Assembly: GCA_030621995.1 (NCBI GenBank)
Contig: JAUXGP010000048.1
Span: 1 to 9,392, forward strand
Origin: Psychrilyobacter sp.
Lineage (GTDB): Bacteria; Fusobacteriota; Fusobacteriia; Fusobacteriales; Fusobacteriaceae
DNA: 9,392 bases
Direction: 5' to 3'
In this document: one piece after another, positions 1 through 7,775 of the stretch
Numbering within the stretch: position 1 is the stretch's first letter
Layout: each line of letters starts with the position of its first letter
Translations under genes and position numbers: made by a program
The notes under the pieces: model-generated
Told to the model about the DNA's origin: nothing
The model's input: the letters and a program-made list of their open reading frames with translations, nothing else
Databases searched by the model: none

Positions 1-669
1 CATTCTTTTCCAAAGCTCTACGGCTTCTTTAGGGTCATATCCTGCCATAGCCATAAAAATTAACCCCAATCTGTCGGCTTCTAATTCATGCTTCCTGGAA
101 TAACTTAAGATCCCCAGGTTAGTCCCTACTCCATATGCCTGGAGTGCCAAATCACTTGAAATAGGAGTTTCTATATTGGACATCCCTAAATTTAGAAGAT
201 TAGCACCTGTTTGTATTGCCATTTGATGACTCAATCTTTCAGAGCCATGCCTGGCTACTGCATGCGCTATCTCATGTCCCATAACCACTGCTATTCCCAC
301 CTCATCTTTTGTAATAGGCAGAATCCCTGTATAAAAAGCTACCTTTCCTCCGGGCATACACCAAGCATTTATATCTTTACCATCTACCAGGTTAAATTCC
401 CAATCATATCCTTCCAGCAGATTTTCCTGTCCCTTTCCTTTAAAGTATAACTCCACAGCAATAGAAATATTTTTACCAACTTTTTTTACTAATTCTGAAT
501 TTTTATTCTTCAAAGGCGGATTTTCCTTTAAAAATTCCTGGTATTGTTTCTCACTGGATACGATAATTTCACTTTCATCCACCAGCATCAATTGATTTCT
601 TTCTGTAATAGGTACGTTGCTGCAAGATATAATAAATATTAAACTAAACAATAAAATTAACTTTTTCAT
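1..669 (-). CDS. M48 family metallopeptidase, putative lipoprotein (3' end missing)
   Basis: This is a zinc-dependent endopeptidase of the M48 family, probably lipid-anchored and involved in envelope protein quality control, like the LoiP/BepA type lipoproteins. The 223 visible residues start with a charged MKK, a hydrophobic stretch and a lipobox (I-I-S-C, lipidated Cys16), which indicates a type II signal peptide. The zinc motif HEIAH is at residues 132-136. The third ligand motif of the family (E-L-E-A-D, Glu195) follows a Ser-Arg-Lys-His, as expected for M48. Zinc and fold assignment come from the family; the substrate is unknown. The ATG is preceded by GGGAGG about 6 bases upstream. The gene begins 36 bp after the cbiA stop with no terminator between, so it may be read from the cbiA transcript. 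It runs off the left edge, so the C-terminal part (often TPR or tail regions in relatives) cannot be judged. Confidence 0.9.
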   Translation of the reverse strand, partial: MKKLILLFSLIFIISCSNVPITERNQLMLVDESEIIVSSEKQYQEFLKENPPLKNKNSELVKKVGKNISIAVELYFKGKGQENLLEGYDWEFNLVDGKDINAWCMPGGKVAFYTGILPITKDEVGIAVVMGHEIAHAVARHGSERLSHQMAIQTGANLLNLGMSNIETPISSDLALQAYGVGTNLGILSYSRKHELEADRLGLIFMAMAGYDPKEAVELWKRM

Positions 670-705
670 TTTCTTCCTCCCTGGTTGTTTTTAACTGCCT
701 TCTAA

Positions 706-2022
706 TTATCTATCAAATAAACTCACAAATAAATCTAAATTTCCATAGAAATGGATGTGGGGATATCCCGCTATGATCTTATCTTTTTCATAACCGCATG
801 TCCACTTCCTTCCATTTTTTTTCTTTAATTCAAGATACAGGTTCTCCTCATTTATTTCATAGATATCTGAATAATGAAATTCATGGCATCTTCCACTTAT
901 TCCATCCTTGCTTTTATAGTTTACATATCCAAACCTTTTGATATTAAGTCGCGGTTTCATCTCTACCTTTATATCTAACAATCCGCACATGGGATCAAAA
1001 CTGCCATCCAGCTGTTTTATCCCCTTTGTAAGGTACATAAATCCCCCACACTCAGCATAGATAGGGATCTCTTTGGAGGCTTTTCTGATCTCCTCCACCA
1101 TGGTGCTATTCCCATATAATTTTTTGCTGAATATCTCGGGGTATCCTCCTCCTAAATATATATAATCTAAATTAGAAGGCAGATGAAAATCATTTACAGG
1201 AGAAAATTCTACTATCTCCATCCCTGTATATTCCATAAGTTTTAAATTTTCAGAATAGTAAAATGAAAATGCCCTATCCTTTGCTACTCCTACCCTCTTT
1301 CCTTTAAATCTGTCTTTCAGATATTCAGCTGGATTTTTAAGTTCTACAGCCTCTTTTCCATCCTCTGCAATCTCTAATATCTTATCCAAATCTATATATT
1401 TTCTTGCCATATCCTTTAATATCTCAATCTTTTCATTCAAATCCTCTATCTCACTGGCCTGCTGCAACCCAAGATGACGCTCACCTATTGACACCCTGTC
1501 ATCCTTTGGGAAATATCCTACACATGGGATTTTGGTGTATCTTTCTATCCCCTCTTTCAAAAGGTTATACAATCCTTCACTTGCAACATTATTTAATATA
1601 ACTCCCCTTATCTTTACCCTGGGGTCTAAATTTTTAAATCCCAGCACCGTAGCTGCAAGACTTGTAGAAGTCCCCTTTCCGTTAACTACCAATATTACAG
1701 GGATATTCAAGACTCGGGACAGGTGAGCACTGCTGTAGTTATCGAGTTCATGGTTCAACCCGTCATAAAGACCCATAACCCCCTCTACTATACTGATATT
1801 TTTACTATTTTTAGAGAATATATATTTTACTGCATCCTCACCCATCATAAAAAGATCCAAGTTATTGGAAGGATTTTCAGTTACAAATTCATGAAACTTT
1901 GGATCGATATAATCAGGCCCTGCTTTAAATGGTGACACCCCTTCTAAAGCACCCATTATAGCTGTACTGATCGTTGTTTTCCCCGCTCCGCTGGATGTGC
2001 CTGCAATAAGTATTTTTTTCAT
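706..2022 (-). CDS. cbiA: Cobyrinate a,c-diamide synthase (CbiA/CobB family)
   Basis: The enzyme uses ATP and glutamine to amidate the a and c side chains of cobyrinate in corrin ring synthesis, in the cytoplasm. The N-terminal dethiobiotin-synthetase-like ATPase domain shows the P-loop GTSSGAGKTT (residues 8-17), the family motif GPDYIDP (35-41) and EGVMGLYDG (80-88). The C-terminal class I glutamine amidotransferase domain has the nucleophile in AECGG (Cys325) and the histidine motif HIH (422-424). The length of 438 residues is close to the usual roughly 450, so the protein looks intact. The start is ATG with a run of seven G only 3 bases upstream as ribosome binding site. No other cobalamin gene is in the window, so the rest of the pathway must lie elsewhere. 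A Ni-sirohydrochlorin a,c-diamide synthase (CfbB) is a homologous alternative, but that enzyme belongs to methanogens and nothing here points to one. Confidence 0.93.
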   Translation of the reverse strand: MKKILIAGTSSGAGKTTISTAIMGALEGVSPFKAGPDYIDPKFHEFVTENPSNNLDLFMMGEDAVKYIFSKNSKNISIVEGVMGLYDGLNHELDNYSSAHLSRVLNIPVILVVNGKGTSTSLAATVLGFKNLDPRVKIRGVILNNVASEGLYNLLKEGIERYTKIPCVGYFPKDDRVSIGERHLGLQQASEIEDLNEKIEILKDMARKYIDLDKILEIAEDGKEAVELKNPAEYLKDRFKGKRVGVAKDRAFSFYYSENLKLMEYTGMEIVEFSPVNDFHLPSNLDYIYLGGGYPEIFSKKLYGNSTMVEEIRKASKEIPIYAECGGFMYLTKGIKQLDGSFDPMCGLLDIKVEMKPRLNIKRFGYVNYKSKDGISGRCHEFHYSDIYEINEENLYLELKKKNGRKWTCGYEKDKIIAGYPHIHFYGNLDLFVSLFDR

Positions 2023-2075
2023 CTTCCCCCCCTATTCTAGAAAGATATACATCCCTCTAAATTTTTAATACTAAA

Positions 2076-2104
2076 ATTATACAATCCATTGGAAATTTTT
2101 GCAA
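2076..2104 (-). promoter_or_regulatory. Predicted promoter of cbiA
   Basis: On the minus strand a TTGCAA -35 (2099-2104) and a perfect TATAAT -10 (2076-2081) are separated by 17 bases. Transcription would begin near 2069, giving a leader of about 47 nt, too short for a cobalamin riboswitch. It lies just downstream of the pepA terminator, which supports independent transcription of cbiA. The call rests on consensus match only. Confidence 0.65.
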
Positions 2105-2114
2105 AGATTATAAA

Positions 2115-2146
2115 AAAAATGAGGGGCTAATCAGCCCCTCATTTTT
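2115..2146 (-). terminator. Rho-independent terminator of pepA
   Basis: A perfect 14-bp stem (2115-2128 with 2133-2146; GC core GAGGGGCT/AGCCCCTC) closes a 4-base AATC loop. It is flanked by A-runs on one side and T-runs on the other, so it could terminate in either direction. With pepA ending about 30 bases upstream and all genes on the minus strand, its use is as the pepA terminator. Confidence 0.92.
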
Positions 2147-2177
2147 AATTTTTTTGGTCTTATCTATATTTATTGAT

Positions 2178-3602
2178 TTACTTTTTTAAATAATAATTAT
2201 AAAGAGTTCTTACTATTTGTCCAGTTCCACCATTAGTATAATAACCATATGGTGCGTCTGTAGATGATGTTCCTGCAATATCAAGATGCATCCAAGGAGT
2301 CTCTCCTACAAATTCCTCTATAAACATTCCTGCTGTGATAGTTCCGGCAAATCTTCCGCCTGTATTTTTAAGGTCTGCTATCTTAGATTTATATAGTTCC
2401 TTGTATTCAGGGAAGTTAGGTAATCTCCATACTCTTTCACCTGCTGTTTCAGATGCTTTCTCTAAGTTTTCATACATCTCATCGTTATTTGCTAATACAC
2501 CTGTTGTAGACATTCCCAGGGCTACTAATACCGCTCCTGTAAGTGTAGCTACATCTATTACTTCCTTTACATTTTCATGATTGATGATATAGTGTACTGC
2601 ATCGATAAGAGTTAATCTTCCTTCAGCATCTGTATTCTCAACTTCTATAGTTTTTCCACCCATAGATCCAATAACATCTCCCGGTCTATAAGCATTCCCG
2701 CCAATTGAATTTTCACACGCAGCGATTACAGTTACTATATTTTTCTTTACTTTCATCCTGGAAAGAGCACACATAGCTCCTATTACAGTTGCAGCTCCTC
2801 CCATATCTGTTTTCATATTAGACATCCCTGCACTGGGTTTCAACGATAATCCCCCTGTATCATATGTCAAACCTTTCCCTACCAATCCATGGATCTCTGC
2901 AGGATTAGAAGGATCTCCCAAATGTCTCATAACGATAAATCTAGGTCTTTTTTCAGCAGCCCTGGCTACCGATAAAAATGCTTCCATCTTTAATTCTGCT
3001 ATCTTATCTTCATCAAATATTTCTACTTCAAATTCATATTTTTCCCCTAATACTTTAACCTCATGAGCCAGACTCTCAGGAAAAAGAACATTTGCAGGTT
3101 CATTCACCAGGTCTCTGGTTAAGATTACAGATTCAGCCAGAACAGTTCCCTCACAGATAGCATCTGTATCTTCCTCTACGAAGATATCAAAACTACACTC
3201 TTTCTTCTCTTTTTTATCTGTTTTATATTTATTGAAGTCATATTTAGCATAGTGGACAGCTTCTACCACCTGGGTAACTTCTACACCATGAGTTCCTATT
3301 AAGGTATCTCCATCCAGATCTTTGAGTGCCTTATGAAAAGCTTCTATTACATCGTAGGCCTTTAATTTTTCTCTTTTTCCAAGGCCGATATAAGTTATGT
3401 TAACTAATTTACCCTTATGCATCAATTCACAGCTGATAGATGTACTCTTTTTACCTGTAAACTCTTTTTTCTCTATCAATCTTTCTAAAACTATCTTTTC
3501 TTCGGCCGTTAATCCGTCATAGATCTTTACTTCCCCTTCAAATTTTGGCATTACATATGCATCATAGATCTTATTAAAGTCCTTTACTAATTTAATATTC
3601 AT
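2178..3602 (-). CDS. pepA: Leucyl aminopeptidase (peptidase family M17)
   Basis: This cytosolic dinuclear-metal aminopeptidase removes N-terminal residues from peptides. The C-terminal catalytic domain contains the family signature NTDAEGRL (residues 323-330). All expected active-site residues are present: metal ligands Lys243, Asp248, Asp266, Asp325 and Glu327, and catalytic Lys255 and Arg329. They keep exactly the spacing of the E. coli PepA residues, offset by 27. The N-terminal domain (about residues 1-150) is the more variable macro-like part that shapes the hexamer. The length of 474 residues is slightly short of E. coli PepA (503) but normal for the family. The ATG is preceded by GGAGGGG at good spacing. 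It has its own promoter and terminator and is bounded by the asr-unit terminator upstream, so it is probably a monocistronic housekeeping gene. Confidence 0.97.
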   Translation of the reverse strand: MNIKLVKDFNKIYDAYVMPKFEGEVKIYDGLTAEEKIVLERLIEKKEFTGKKSTSISCELMHKGKLVNITYIGLGKREKLKAYDVIEAFHKALKDLDGDTLIGTHGVEVTQVVEAVHYAKYDFNKYKTDKKEKKECSFDIFVEEDTDAICEGTVLAESVILTRDLVNEPANVLFPESLAHEVKVLGEKYEFEVEIFDEDKIAELKMEAFLSVARAAEKRPRFIVMRHLGDPSNPAEIHGLVGKGLTYDTGGLSLKPSAGMSNMKTDMGGAATVIGAMCALSRMKVKKNIVTVIAACENSIGGNAYRPGDVIGSMGGKTIEVENTDAEGRLTLIDAVHYIINHENVKEVIDVATLTGAVLVALGMSTTGVLANNDEMYENLEKASETAGERVWRLPNFPEYKELYKSKIADLKNTGGRFAGTITAGMFIEEFVGETPWMHLDIAGTSSTDAPYGYYTNGGTGQIVRTLYNYYLKK

Positions 3603-3634
3603 AATCCCCTCCAGTTTTAATTTTCTCTATCCCT

Positions 3635-3663
3635 AGTATAGTATATCTAAACTATATAATCAA
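3635..3663 (-). promoter_or_regulatory. Predicted promoter of pepA
   Basis: On the minus strand TTGATT (-35, 3658-3663) and TATACT (-10, 3635-3640) are spaced by 17 bases. The predicted start near 3628 leaves a leader of about 25 nt carrying the GGAGGGG site. A second overlapping TATACT lies 5 bases upstream. An inverted repeat ATGATT-N7-AATCAT (3675-3693) lies just upstream of the -35 and could be an operator, but nothing confirms this. Confidence 0.6.
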
Positions 3664-3756
3664 GGATAATTGTAATGATTATAAAAAAATCATCAATTTC
3701 CTAATTCAGGTCTTTTTTGAGGTAAAAAACATTCAAGGGAGATATCCGATAACTGC

Positions 3757-3786
3757 AAAAACTCCAGCATTTAAACTGGAGTTTTT
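3757..3786 (-). terminator. Rho-independent terminator of the FNT-asrABC-cbiX unit
   Basis: An 11-bp stem (AAAAACTCCAG at 3757-3767 with CTGGAGTTTTT at 3776-3786) closes an 8-base loop. On the minus strand it ends in a T-run. It starts only 3 bases after the chelatase stop codon, so it marks the end of the sulfite reductase transcript. Confidence 0.88.
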
Positions 3787-3789
3787 GGT

Positions 3790-4146
3790 TTAGTTACTAT
3801 TAATTTTTTCCTCCACAGCTTTTATTACAAGTGAATTAAGTAATAATGAACTTTCCAACAAAAGACTTAACCCCTCTAAGTTGGATTCCATCTCTTTTAA
3901 AATCTTAGGAATATGTTCTATCACATGTGATCCATTGGACAGAAAATAGGGAATTATTGTAATTTCTCTAAACCCCTCAGCATACATAGACTGTATAACA
4001 TCTTCCAGCCTTGGAGTTGTCAGGGTTAAATTTGCACCCCTGACATCTCTTCCTGTATTTTTCTTTAAAATTTTTATCAATTCTTTAAATTTTTCATTTA
4101 CTTCTAGAACTTTACTTCCGTGTCCCACTACCAAAATTCCTCTCAT
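3790..4146 (-). CDS. cbiX: Short CbiX-type sirohydrochlorin chelatase, probably iron-inserting for siroheme
   Basis: This 118-residue protein is a short-form class II chelatase of the CbiX/SirB family, which inserts Co2+ or Fe2+ into sirohydrochlorin and works as a homodimer. The N-terminus has the motif GHGS with metal-binding His9. The second ligand region reads NGSHVIEHIP, with His74 at the position conserved in short CbiX proteins and another histidine at 78. Sequence alone does not separate iron from cobalt chelatases. Context favours iron: it is the last gene of the asr unit, whose product AsrC needs siroheme, and sirC lies in the neighbouring unit. A role for cobalamin (cbiA is about 1.8 kb downstream in a separate transcript) remains possible, and the enzyme may serve both. 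The ATG starts 10 bases after the asrC stop, and its ribosome binding site AGGTGA overlaps that stop codon, suggesting translational coupling. Confidence 0.88.
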   Translation of the reverse strand: MRGILVVGHGSKVLEVNEKFKELIKILKKNTGRDVRGANLTLTTPRLEDVIQSMYAEGFREITIIPYFLSNGSHVIEHIPKILKEMESNLEGLSLLLESSLLLNSLVIKAVEEKINSN

Positions 4147-4156
4147 ACCAAATCAC

Positions 4157-5131
4157 CTACTTTATTCCAGGATATTTCATACCAGACCAATATACATTGT
4201 TTTTCATAACAGAATATTCAGGCAGGTCTACATCCTTTAGAGCCCATTTCTTAAACTCCATAAACCCTGTCCTATCCACTATATACCCTATATGCTCTTT
4301 TGGCAACCTTCTGTCAATATATTCATCTACATAGTCATAAGTATTTTTAATTATCTTTATAATACTGGCCTCATCAGCCCAGATAATCCAGTCTTCAGCC
4401 AAACGAGGGTTTCTTTTTCCAGTTCTTCCCATTATAGCTAATCTATAGTATTTTCTAGCATCTCTAGTCCATGCAGATGTCGGACAATTTAATACACACT
4501 CTCCGCATCCTATACACTTGTCGTGATCCCTTTGAGGTTTATAATTAACCATCTTTATAGCCCCTGTAGATAATCCTTTACATTTTTTTTCGCACCTTCC
4601 GCAAGATACACATTTTGATCTGTCTAACTTAGGCAGGGTCATTCCGATTATTCCAAAATCATGCATCCTTACTTTTTGGCAGTCATTGGGACAGCCTGTA
4701 AGTGCCACCTTAAAATGAAAATCATTGGGAAATATAGCCTTTTCTATTTTTTTAGCAAACTCAGTGGTATTGTATTGAGCCTTGGGACAGACTTTATTAC
4801 CTATACAGGCAGCTATATTTCTTGTCCCTGCTGCCGGATACCCGGCATTGGCATCGATATGATTTATTTCCAGTTTTTCCATCAGAGGAGCTACCATCTC
4901 ATTTACCTTGTTCATATCATTCCAGTCTATACCTAAAATTTCAAATCCTTGTCTGGTAGTCAGGTGGATTTTTCCGTCCCCGTAGGTATTAGCAATTTTA
5001 GATACTATCTCTATCAGATCTCCTGTAATCTCTCCTCCAGGAACTCTCACCCTCAGAGCAGTTTTATCTCTTACTTTTGTGACCCTATAAGCATATTTTG
5101 TAACTTGTTTTCTATTTATATCCAAAGTCAT
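4157..5131 (-). CDS. asrC: Anaerobic sulfite reductase subunit C (siroheme/Fe-S)
   Basis: This is the catalytic subunit that reduces sulfite to sulfide with six electrons. The N-terminal part (about residues 1-60) is the ferredoxin-like half domain of nitrite/sulfite reductases. The siroheme-[4Fe-4S] binding domain follows, with Cys109, Cys115, Cys147 and Cys151 in the family pattern C-x5-C ... C-x3-C. A di-cluster ferredoxin insert comes next: Cys174/177/180/184 and Cys206/209/212/216, both C-x2-C-x2-C-x3-C. The length of 324 residues is close to AsrC of Salmonella and clostridia. The ATG has GGGGG 5 bases upstream, and the gene begins 10 bases after the asrB stop. AsrC accepts electrons from AsrB via AsrA and is cytoplasmic. 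It is compact and unlike the paired DsrAB enzyme; no dsr gene is present. Confidence 0.96.
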   Translation of the reverse strand: MTLDINRKQVTKYAYRVTKVRDKTALRVRVPGGEITGDLIEIVSKIANTYGDGKIHLTTRQGFEILGIDWNDMNKVNEMVAPLMEKLEINHIDANAGYPAAGTRNIAACIGNKVCPKAQYNTTEFAKKIEKAIFPNDFHFKVALTGCPNDCQKVRMHDFGIIGMTLPKLDRSKCVSCGRCEKKCKGLSTGAIKMVNYKPQRDHDKCIGCGECVLNCPTSAWTRDARKYYRLAIMGRTGKRNPRLAEDWIIWADEASIIKIIKNTYDYVDEYIDRRLPKEHIGYIVDRTGFMEFKKWALKDVDLPEYSVMKNNVYWSGMKYPGIK

Positions 5132-5141
5132 CTTGTCCCCC

Positions 5142-5960
5142 TTAATCTAAAAGTTTTTTTCCCTTAGTATAATTAAACACAGGTCCTTCCAAACACACAT
5201 ATGTTTCATCTATCTTACAATGCCCGCATTTCCCCACAGCACATGACATTTTCCTCTCAAATGAAAGCCATATCTTTTCCTCAGGCACCCCGTGTTTTTC
5301 AAACTCTAAGGCTGCAAATTTCATCATCATAGGCGGTCCTACTATTACTACTTCTAAATTATCTATATCCGACAGGTCTAATTTATCTACATGTTGTGTT
5401 ACAAGCCCCTCATTGATCCCCAGGTCACAGGTATCCCCCTCACACATCTTATCCACAGTCAGAACTAAGTTATTTTCTTTCTGCCAGCTTGATATCTCAT
5501 CCTTAAAAATTATACAGTTAGTATCTTTAAACCCGAGGATAAGTTCCATCTTCTTCACGGATTTAAACTTTTTATGAACGGCATTGATCATAGACCTTAC
5601 CGGACCGCATCCAGATCCTCCTGCTACAATTACTAAGTGTTTATCCTTATACTTTTCATCAAAGGGAAATCCATTTCCATATGGGCCTCTCAGGAATAGT
5701 GTATCACCGGTTTTTAAATCAAATAAAACGTCTGTAACTTTTCCTACTTTTCTGATTAAAAATTCGATCCATCCCTCTTCCGGATTAAATTCCGTTACCG
5801 AAATAGGAGCTTCTCCAACTTTAGGAATTGATATTTGAATAAATTGACCATAGTTGATCTCATCTACTCTGTCAAACTCTACCTTAAAAAGCCACTCTAT
5901 ATTTGTGACCTGTTGAATATCCAATATTTTATAAGGTTTTGGCATATAAATATTATTCAT
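5142..5960 (-). CDS. asrB: Anaerobic sulfite reductase subunit B (FAD/NAD(P)H, iron-sulfur)
   Basis: This flavoprotein subunit passes electrons from NAD(P)H towards the AsrA and AsrC iron-sulfur clusters. It has the ferredoxin-NADP reductase fold in PyrK-like arrangement. The FAD domain covers about residues 1-100, with R-G-P-Y-G-N-G at 91-97. The nucleotide domain has the glycine-rich motif AGGSGCGP at 113-120 and a GPPMMM at 208-213. A C-terminal cysteine cluster follows (Cys240, 245, 248, 256), as in dihydroorotate dehydrogenase electron-transfer subunits, where it binds [2Fe-2S]. The 272-residue length is typical. The start codon overlaps the end of asrA by 8 bp. Its AGGAGGAG ribosome site is built from the codons for the last residues of AsrA, so translation is probably coupled. 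A second ATG at codon 6 lacks a comparable site. Confidence 0.95.
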   Translation of the reverse strand: MNNIYMPKPYKILDIQQVTNIEWLFKVEFDRVDEINYGQFIQISIPKVGEAPISVTEFNPEEGWIEFLIRKVGKVTDVLFDLKTGDTLFLRGPYGNGFPFDEKYKDKHLVIVAGGSGCGPVRSMINAVHKKFKSVKKMELILGFKDTNCIIFKDEISSWQKENNLVLTVDKMCEGDTCDLGINEGLVTQHVDKLDLSDIDNLEVVIVGPPMMMKFAALEFEKHGVPEEKIWLSFERKMSCAVGKCGHCKIDETYVCLEGPVFNYTKGKKLLD

Positions 5961-6957
5961 CTTCTCCTCCTAATACCGCTGTAAGTTTTTTTATACAATT
6001 TGAAAAAGAAATATATTCAGGACAGGCATCGTCACATCTCCCGCAGCCTGTACACATATGATATCCAAATCTCTTTTTAAAATCTCCAATTTTATGCATA
6101 GTTTTAAATCTCATCCTGTCCCCGTGTTTTTTCCTGAATTCATGACCTCCTGCCATATCTGTAAATCCATCTACATGACACGATGCCCATACCCTTCTTC
6201 TTTCACCTGTGCTCTCATTTTCACTATAAAAGATATCCTGAGTCGTTGTACAAGTACAGGTTGGACAGACAAAATTACATTTTCCACAGGCTACACATCT
6301 TTTATCATACTCTCTCCATAGATCTAAATTTATTACGTCCTCTAAGTTTATCTCCTCCGGGACCTTTAATTCAATCTGATTTTTCATAACTGCATCTATT
6401 TCAAATGATTTTACTTCTCCTGAAAAATTGTTTTTTAACTCTTCATCTAAAATCTCTAATTCCACTTCATTCTCTCTGATATTTATTCCCATATGGTAAT
6501 TTTCAGGAATATTTGTTCCCATACTCACACAGAAACAGCTGTCAAAACCTGTTTCACATCCTACAACAACAAACTTTATCTTATCCCTTCTCTGACTGTA
6601 GTAGATATCCGAAAATTTATTCTTTAAATATATCTCATCAAATCTTTTTATACTGTGCAGATCGCAGGCTTTTAAAAACACCAAGGTTCCTTTTTCCTCC
6701 ACATCCGGTTCCTTATATTCTTTTTCTGTAAAATAAAACATAGTTTCTGTCTGGGGCAGCAATATTTCCTTGGGAGAAAAATCTGATTTTTTATCAAAAA
6801 TCATCTCTTCTATAGTGGATACTTCTGCATATCTTACTAAGTCTGTATCAGAAAATCTTCCCTCATACGGGAAAAGCTTAGGAGCATATATCCTATACTT
6901 CTCCTCCAATTTTTTCAGACTGTCATTAAAATTTATCTTATTCATTGAAATTTTCAA
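5953..6957 (-). CDS. asrA: Anaerobic sulfite reductase subunit A (ferredoxin-like), TTG start
   Basis: This iron-sulfur electron-transfer subunit of the sulfite reductase belongs to the 4Fe-4S di-cluster family that also includes hydrogenase beta-type subunits. Two cluster motifs lie in the C-terminal third: Cys221/224/227/231 and Cys302/305/308/312, each C-x2-C-x2-C-x3-C. Extra cysteines in between and before (for example 234, 236 and 260) are conserved-looking for the family. The chosen start is TTG, because a strong GGAGGG (6965-6970) lies 7 bases upstream of it. The first ATG, 12 bases further in, would be 19 bases from that site. The gene begins 53 bases after the channel gene with no convincing promoter or terminator between, so they are likely co-transcribed. 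The 334-residue length matches AsrA. Confidence 0.94.
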   Translation of the reverse strand: MKISMNKINFNDSLKKLEEKYRIYAPKLFPYEGRFSDTDLVRYAEVSTIEEMIFDKKSDFSPKEILLPQTETMFYFTEKEYKEPDVEEKGTLVFLKACDLHSIKRFDEIYLKNKFSDIYYSQRRDKIKFVVVGCETGFDSCFCVSMGTNIPENYHMGINIRENEVELEILDEELKNNFSGEVKSFEIDAVMKNQIELKVPEEINLEDVINLDLWREYDKRCVACGKCNFVCPTCTCTTTQDIFYSENESTGERRRVWASCHVDGFTDMAGGHEFRKKHGDRMRFKTMHKIGDFKKRFGYHMCTGCGRCDDACPEYISFSNCIKKLTAVLGGEDE

Positions 6958-7010
6958 ATTAAATCCCTCCAGTTTCTATTTTTTTATCTGATTTTACGAT
7001 CGAAGTTAGA

Positions 7011-7775
7011 TTACTTAGATTTTCTTCCCATATACCAATATACCAATCCTATAGCTCCTCCCCCTACAATATTACCCAAGGTTACCCAAAGCATATTGTG
7101 TCCATACCCGGCTAAGGATACTTCTGGACTATGAGGCAGTAAAAGACCAGCAGTAAATATAGACATATTAGCTATACTATGCTCATATCCAGATGTAATA
7201 AAAGCAAATAGACACCAAAATATCATGATTAATTTCCCTGATTCACTCTTCATCTTGATATAGGCCAAGACAGCCAGACAAACTAAGATATTACACAATA
7301 CTCCCTTAAAAAAAAGTGAAGTTGGATCCCCGGTCATCTTAGCTTTTGAAAGACCTACTATGAAATCTCCAACCGGCCCCTTAGAAGCTCCACTGAATAC
7401 ATATAAAATTCCAATAATTGTTGATCCTACCAAGTTTCCTGTATAACTCAGACCCCATATTTTCAAGGTATCTTTCAACGATACCCTCTTATCGGCAAGT
7501 CCTGCAGTCATGATCATATTGTTTCCTGTAAATAACTCAGATCCGATAACTAAAACAAGACTCAGTGCAATTCCAAAACCCAAGCCCAGAAATATTTTAA
7601 ATTGTGGTCCCATACCCTTAGTAAGTCCGCCAATAGTCATTATAAGAAATATACCCAGCCCCACATAAAGTCCTGCCATAACAGACGCTAAAAAATATTT
7701 CCCCACACTCTCCTCTATGAGTTTCTTCTTTCCAAATGCTGCATTGGATAATTTTTCTAATGTTTCTGCATACAT
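7011..7775 (-). CDS. FNT-family anion channel next to asrABC (hydrosulfide/nitrite/formate type)
   Basis: This integral inner-membrane protein of the formate/nitrite transporter family would be pentameric, with one pore per subunit. Six membrane segments can be seen at about residues 28-48, 62-82, 105-126, 158-174, 182-197 and 228-248. Family hallmarks are ELFTGNN (80-86, broken helix region), NLVGS (114-118), the segment CNILVCLAV (161-169) and the pore histidine His199 in GYEHSIANM. The 254-residue length is normal. In Clostridioides difficile an FNT gene beside asrABC encodes the HSC hydrosulfide channel, so export of HS- made by AsrABC, or uptake of sulfite, is the likely job here; NirC-like nitrite transport cannot be excluded. 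The start is ATG with GGGGG 6 bases upstream. It is the first gene of the asr transcript, directly after a 190-base intergenic region. Confidence 0.93.
   Translation of the reverse strand: MYAETLEKLSNAAFGKKKLIEESVGKYFLASVMAGLYVGLGIFLIMTIGGLTKGMGPQFKIFLGLGFGIALSLVLVIGSELFTGNNMIMTAGLADKRVSLKDTLKIWGLSYTGNLVGSTIIGILYVFSGASKGPVGDFIVGLSKAKMTGDPTSLFFKGVLCNILVCLAVLAYIKMKSESGKLIMIFWCLFAFITSGYEHSIANMSIFTAGLLLPHSPEVSLAGYGHNMLWVTLGNIVGGGAIGLVYWYMGRKSK

Noticed and set aside
211..450. Plus-strand open frame of 79 codons
   Set aside because: It lies wholly inside the M48 gene on the other strand and has low-complexity composition, no ribosome site and no recognisable domain.
1404..1935. Several plus-strand open frames within cbiA, and similar ones in pepA, asrA, asrB, asrC and the regulator gene
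   Set aside because: All are antisense shadows of well-supported genes and show no domain, ribosome site or promoter of their own.
2023..2075. Cobalamin riboswitch before cbiA
   Set aside because: The leader from the predicted start is about 47 nt and lacks a B12-box-like conserved element; a cobalamin riboswitch needs about 200 nt.
3675..3693. Inverted repeat ATGATT-N7-AATCAT upstream of pepA as a terminator
   Set aside because: The stem is only 6 bp with little GC and no proper T-run after it, and a much better terminator for the upstream unit lies at 3757-3786. At most it is a weak operator candidate.
6958..7010. Separate promoter for asrA
   Set aside because: A TAAAAT can be found, but no -35 lies at a fitting distance and there is no terminator after the channel gene. 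Co-transcription explains the spacing better.
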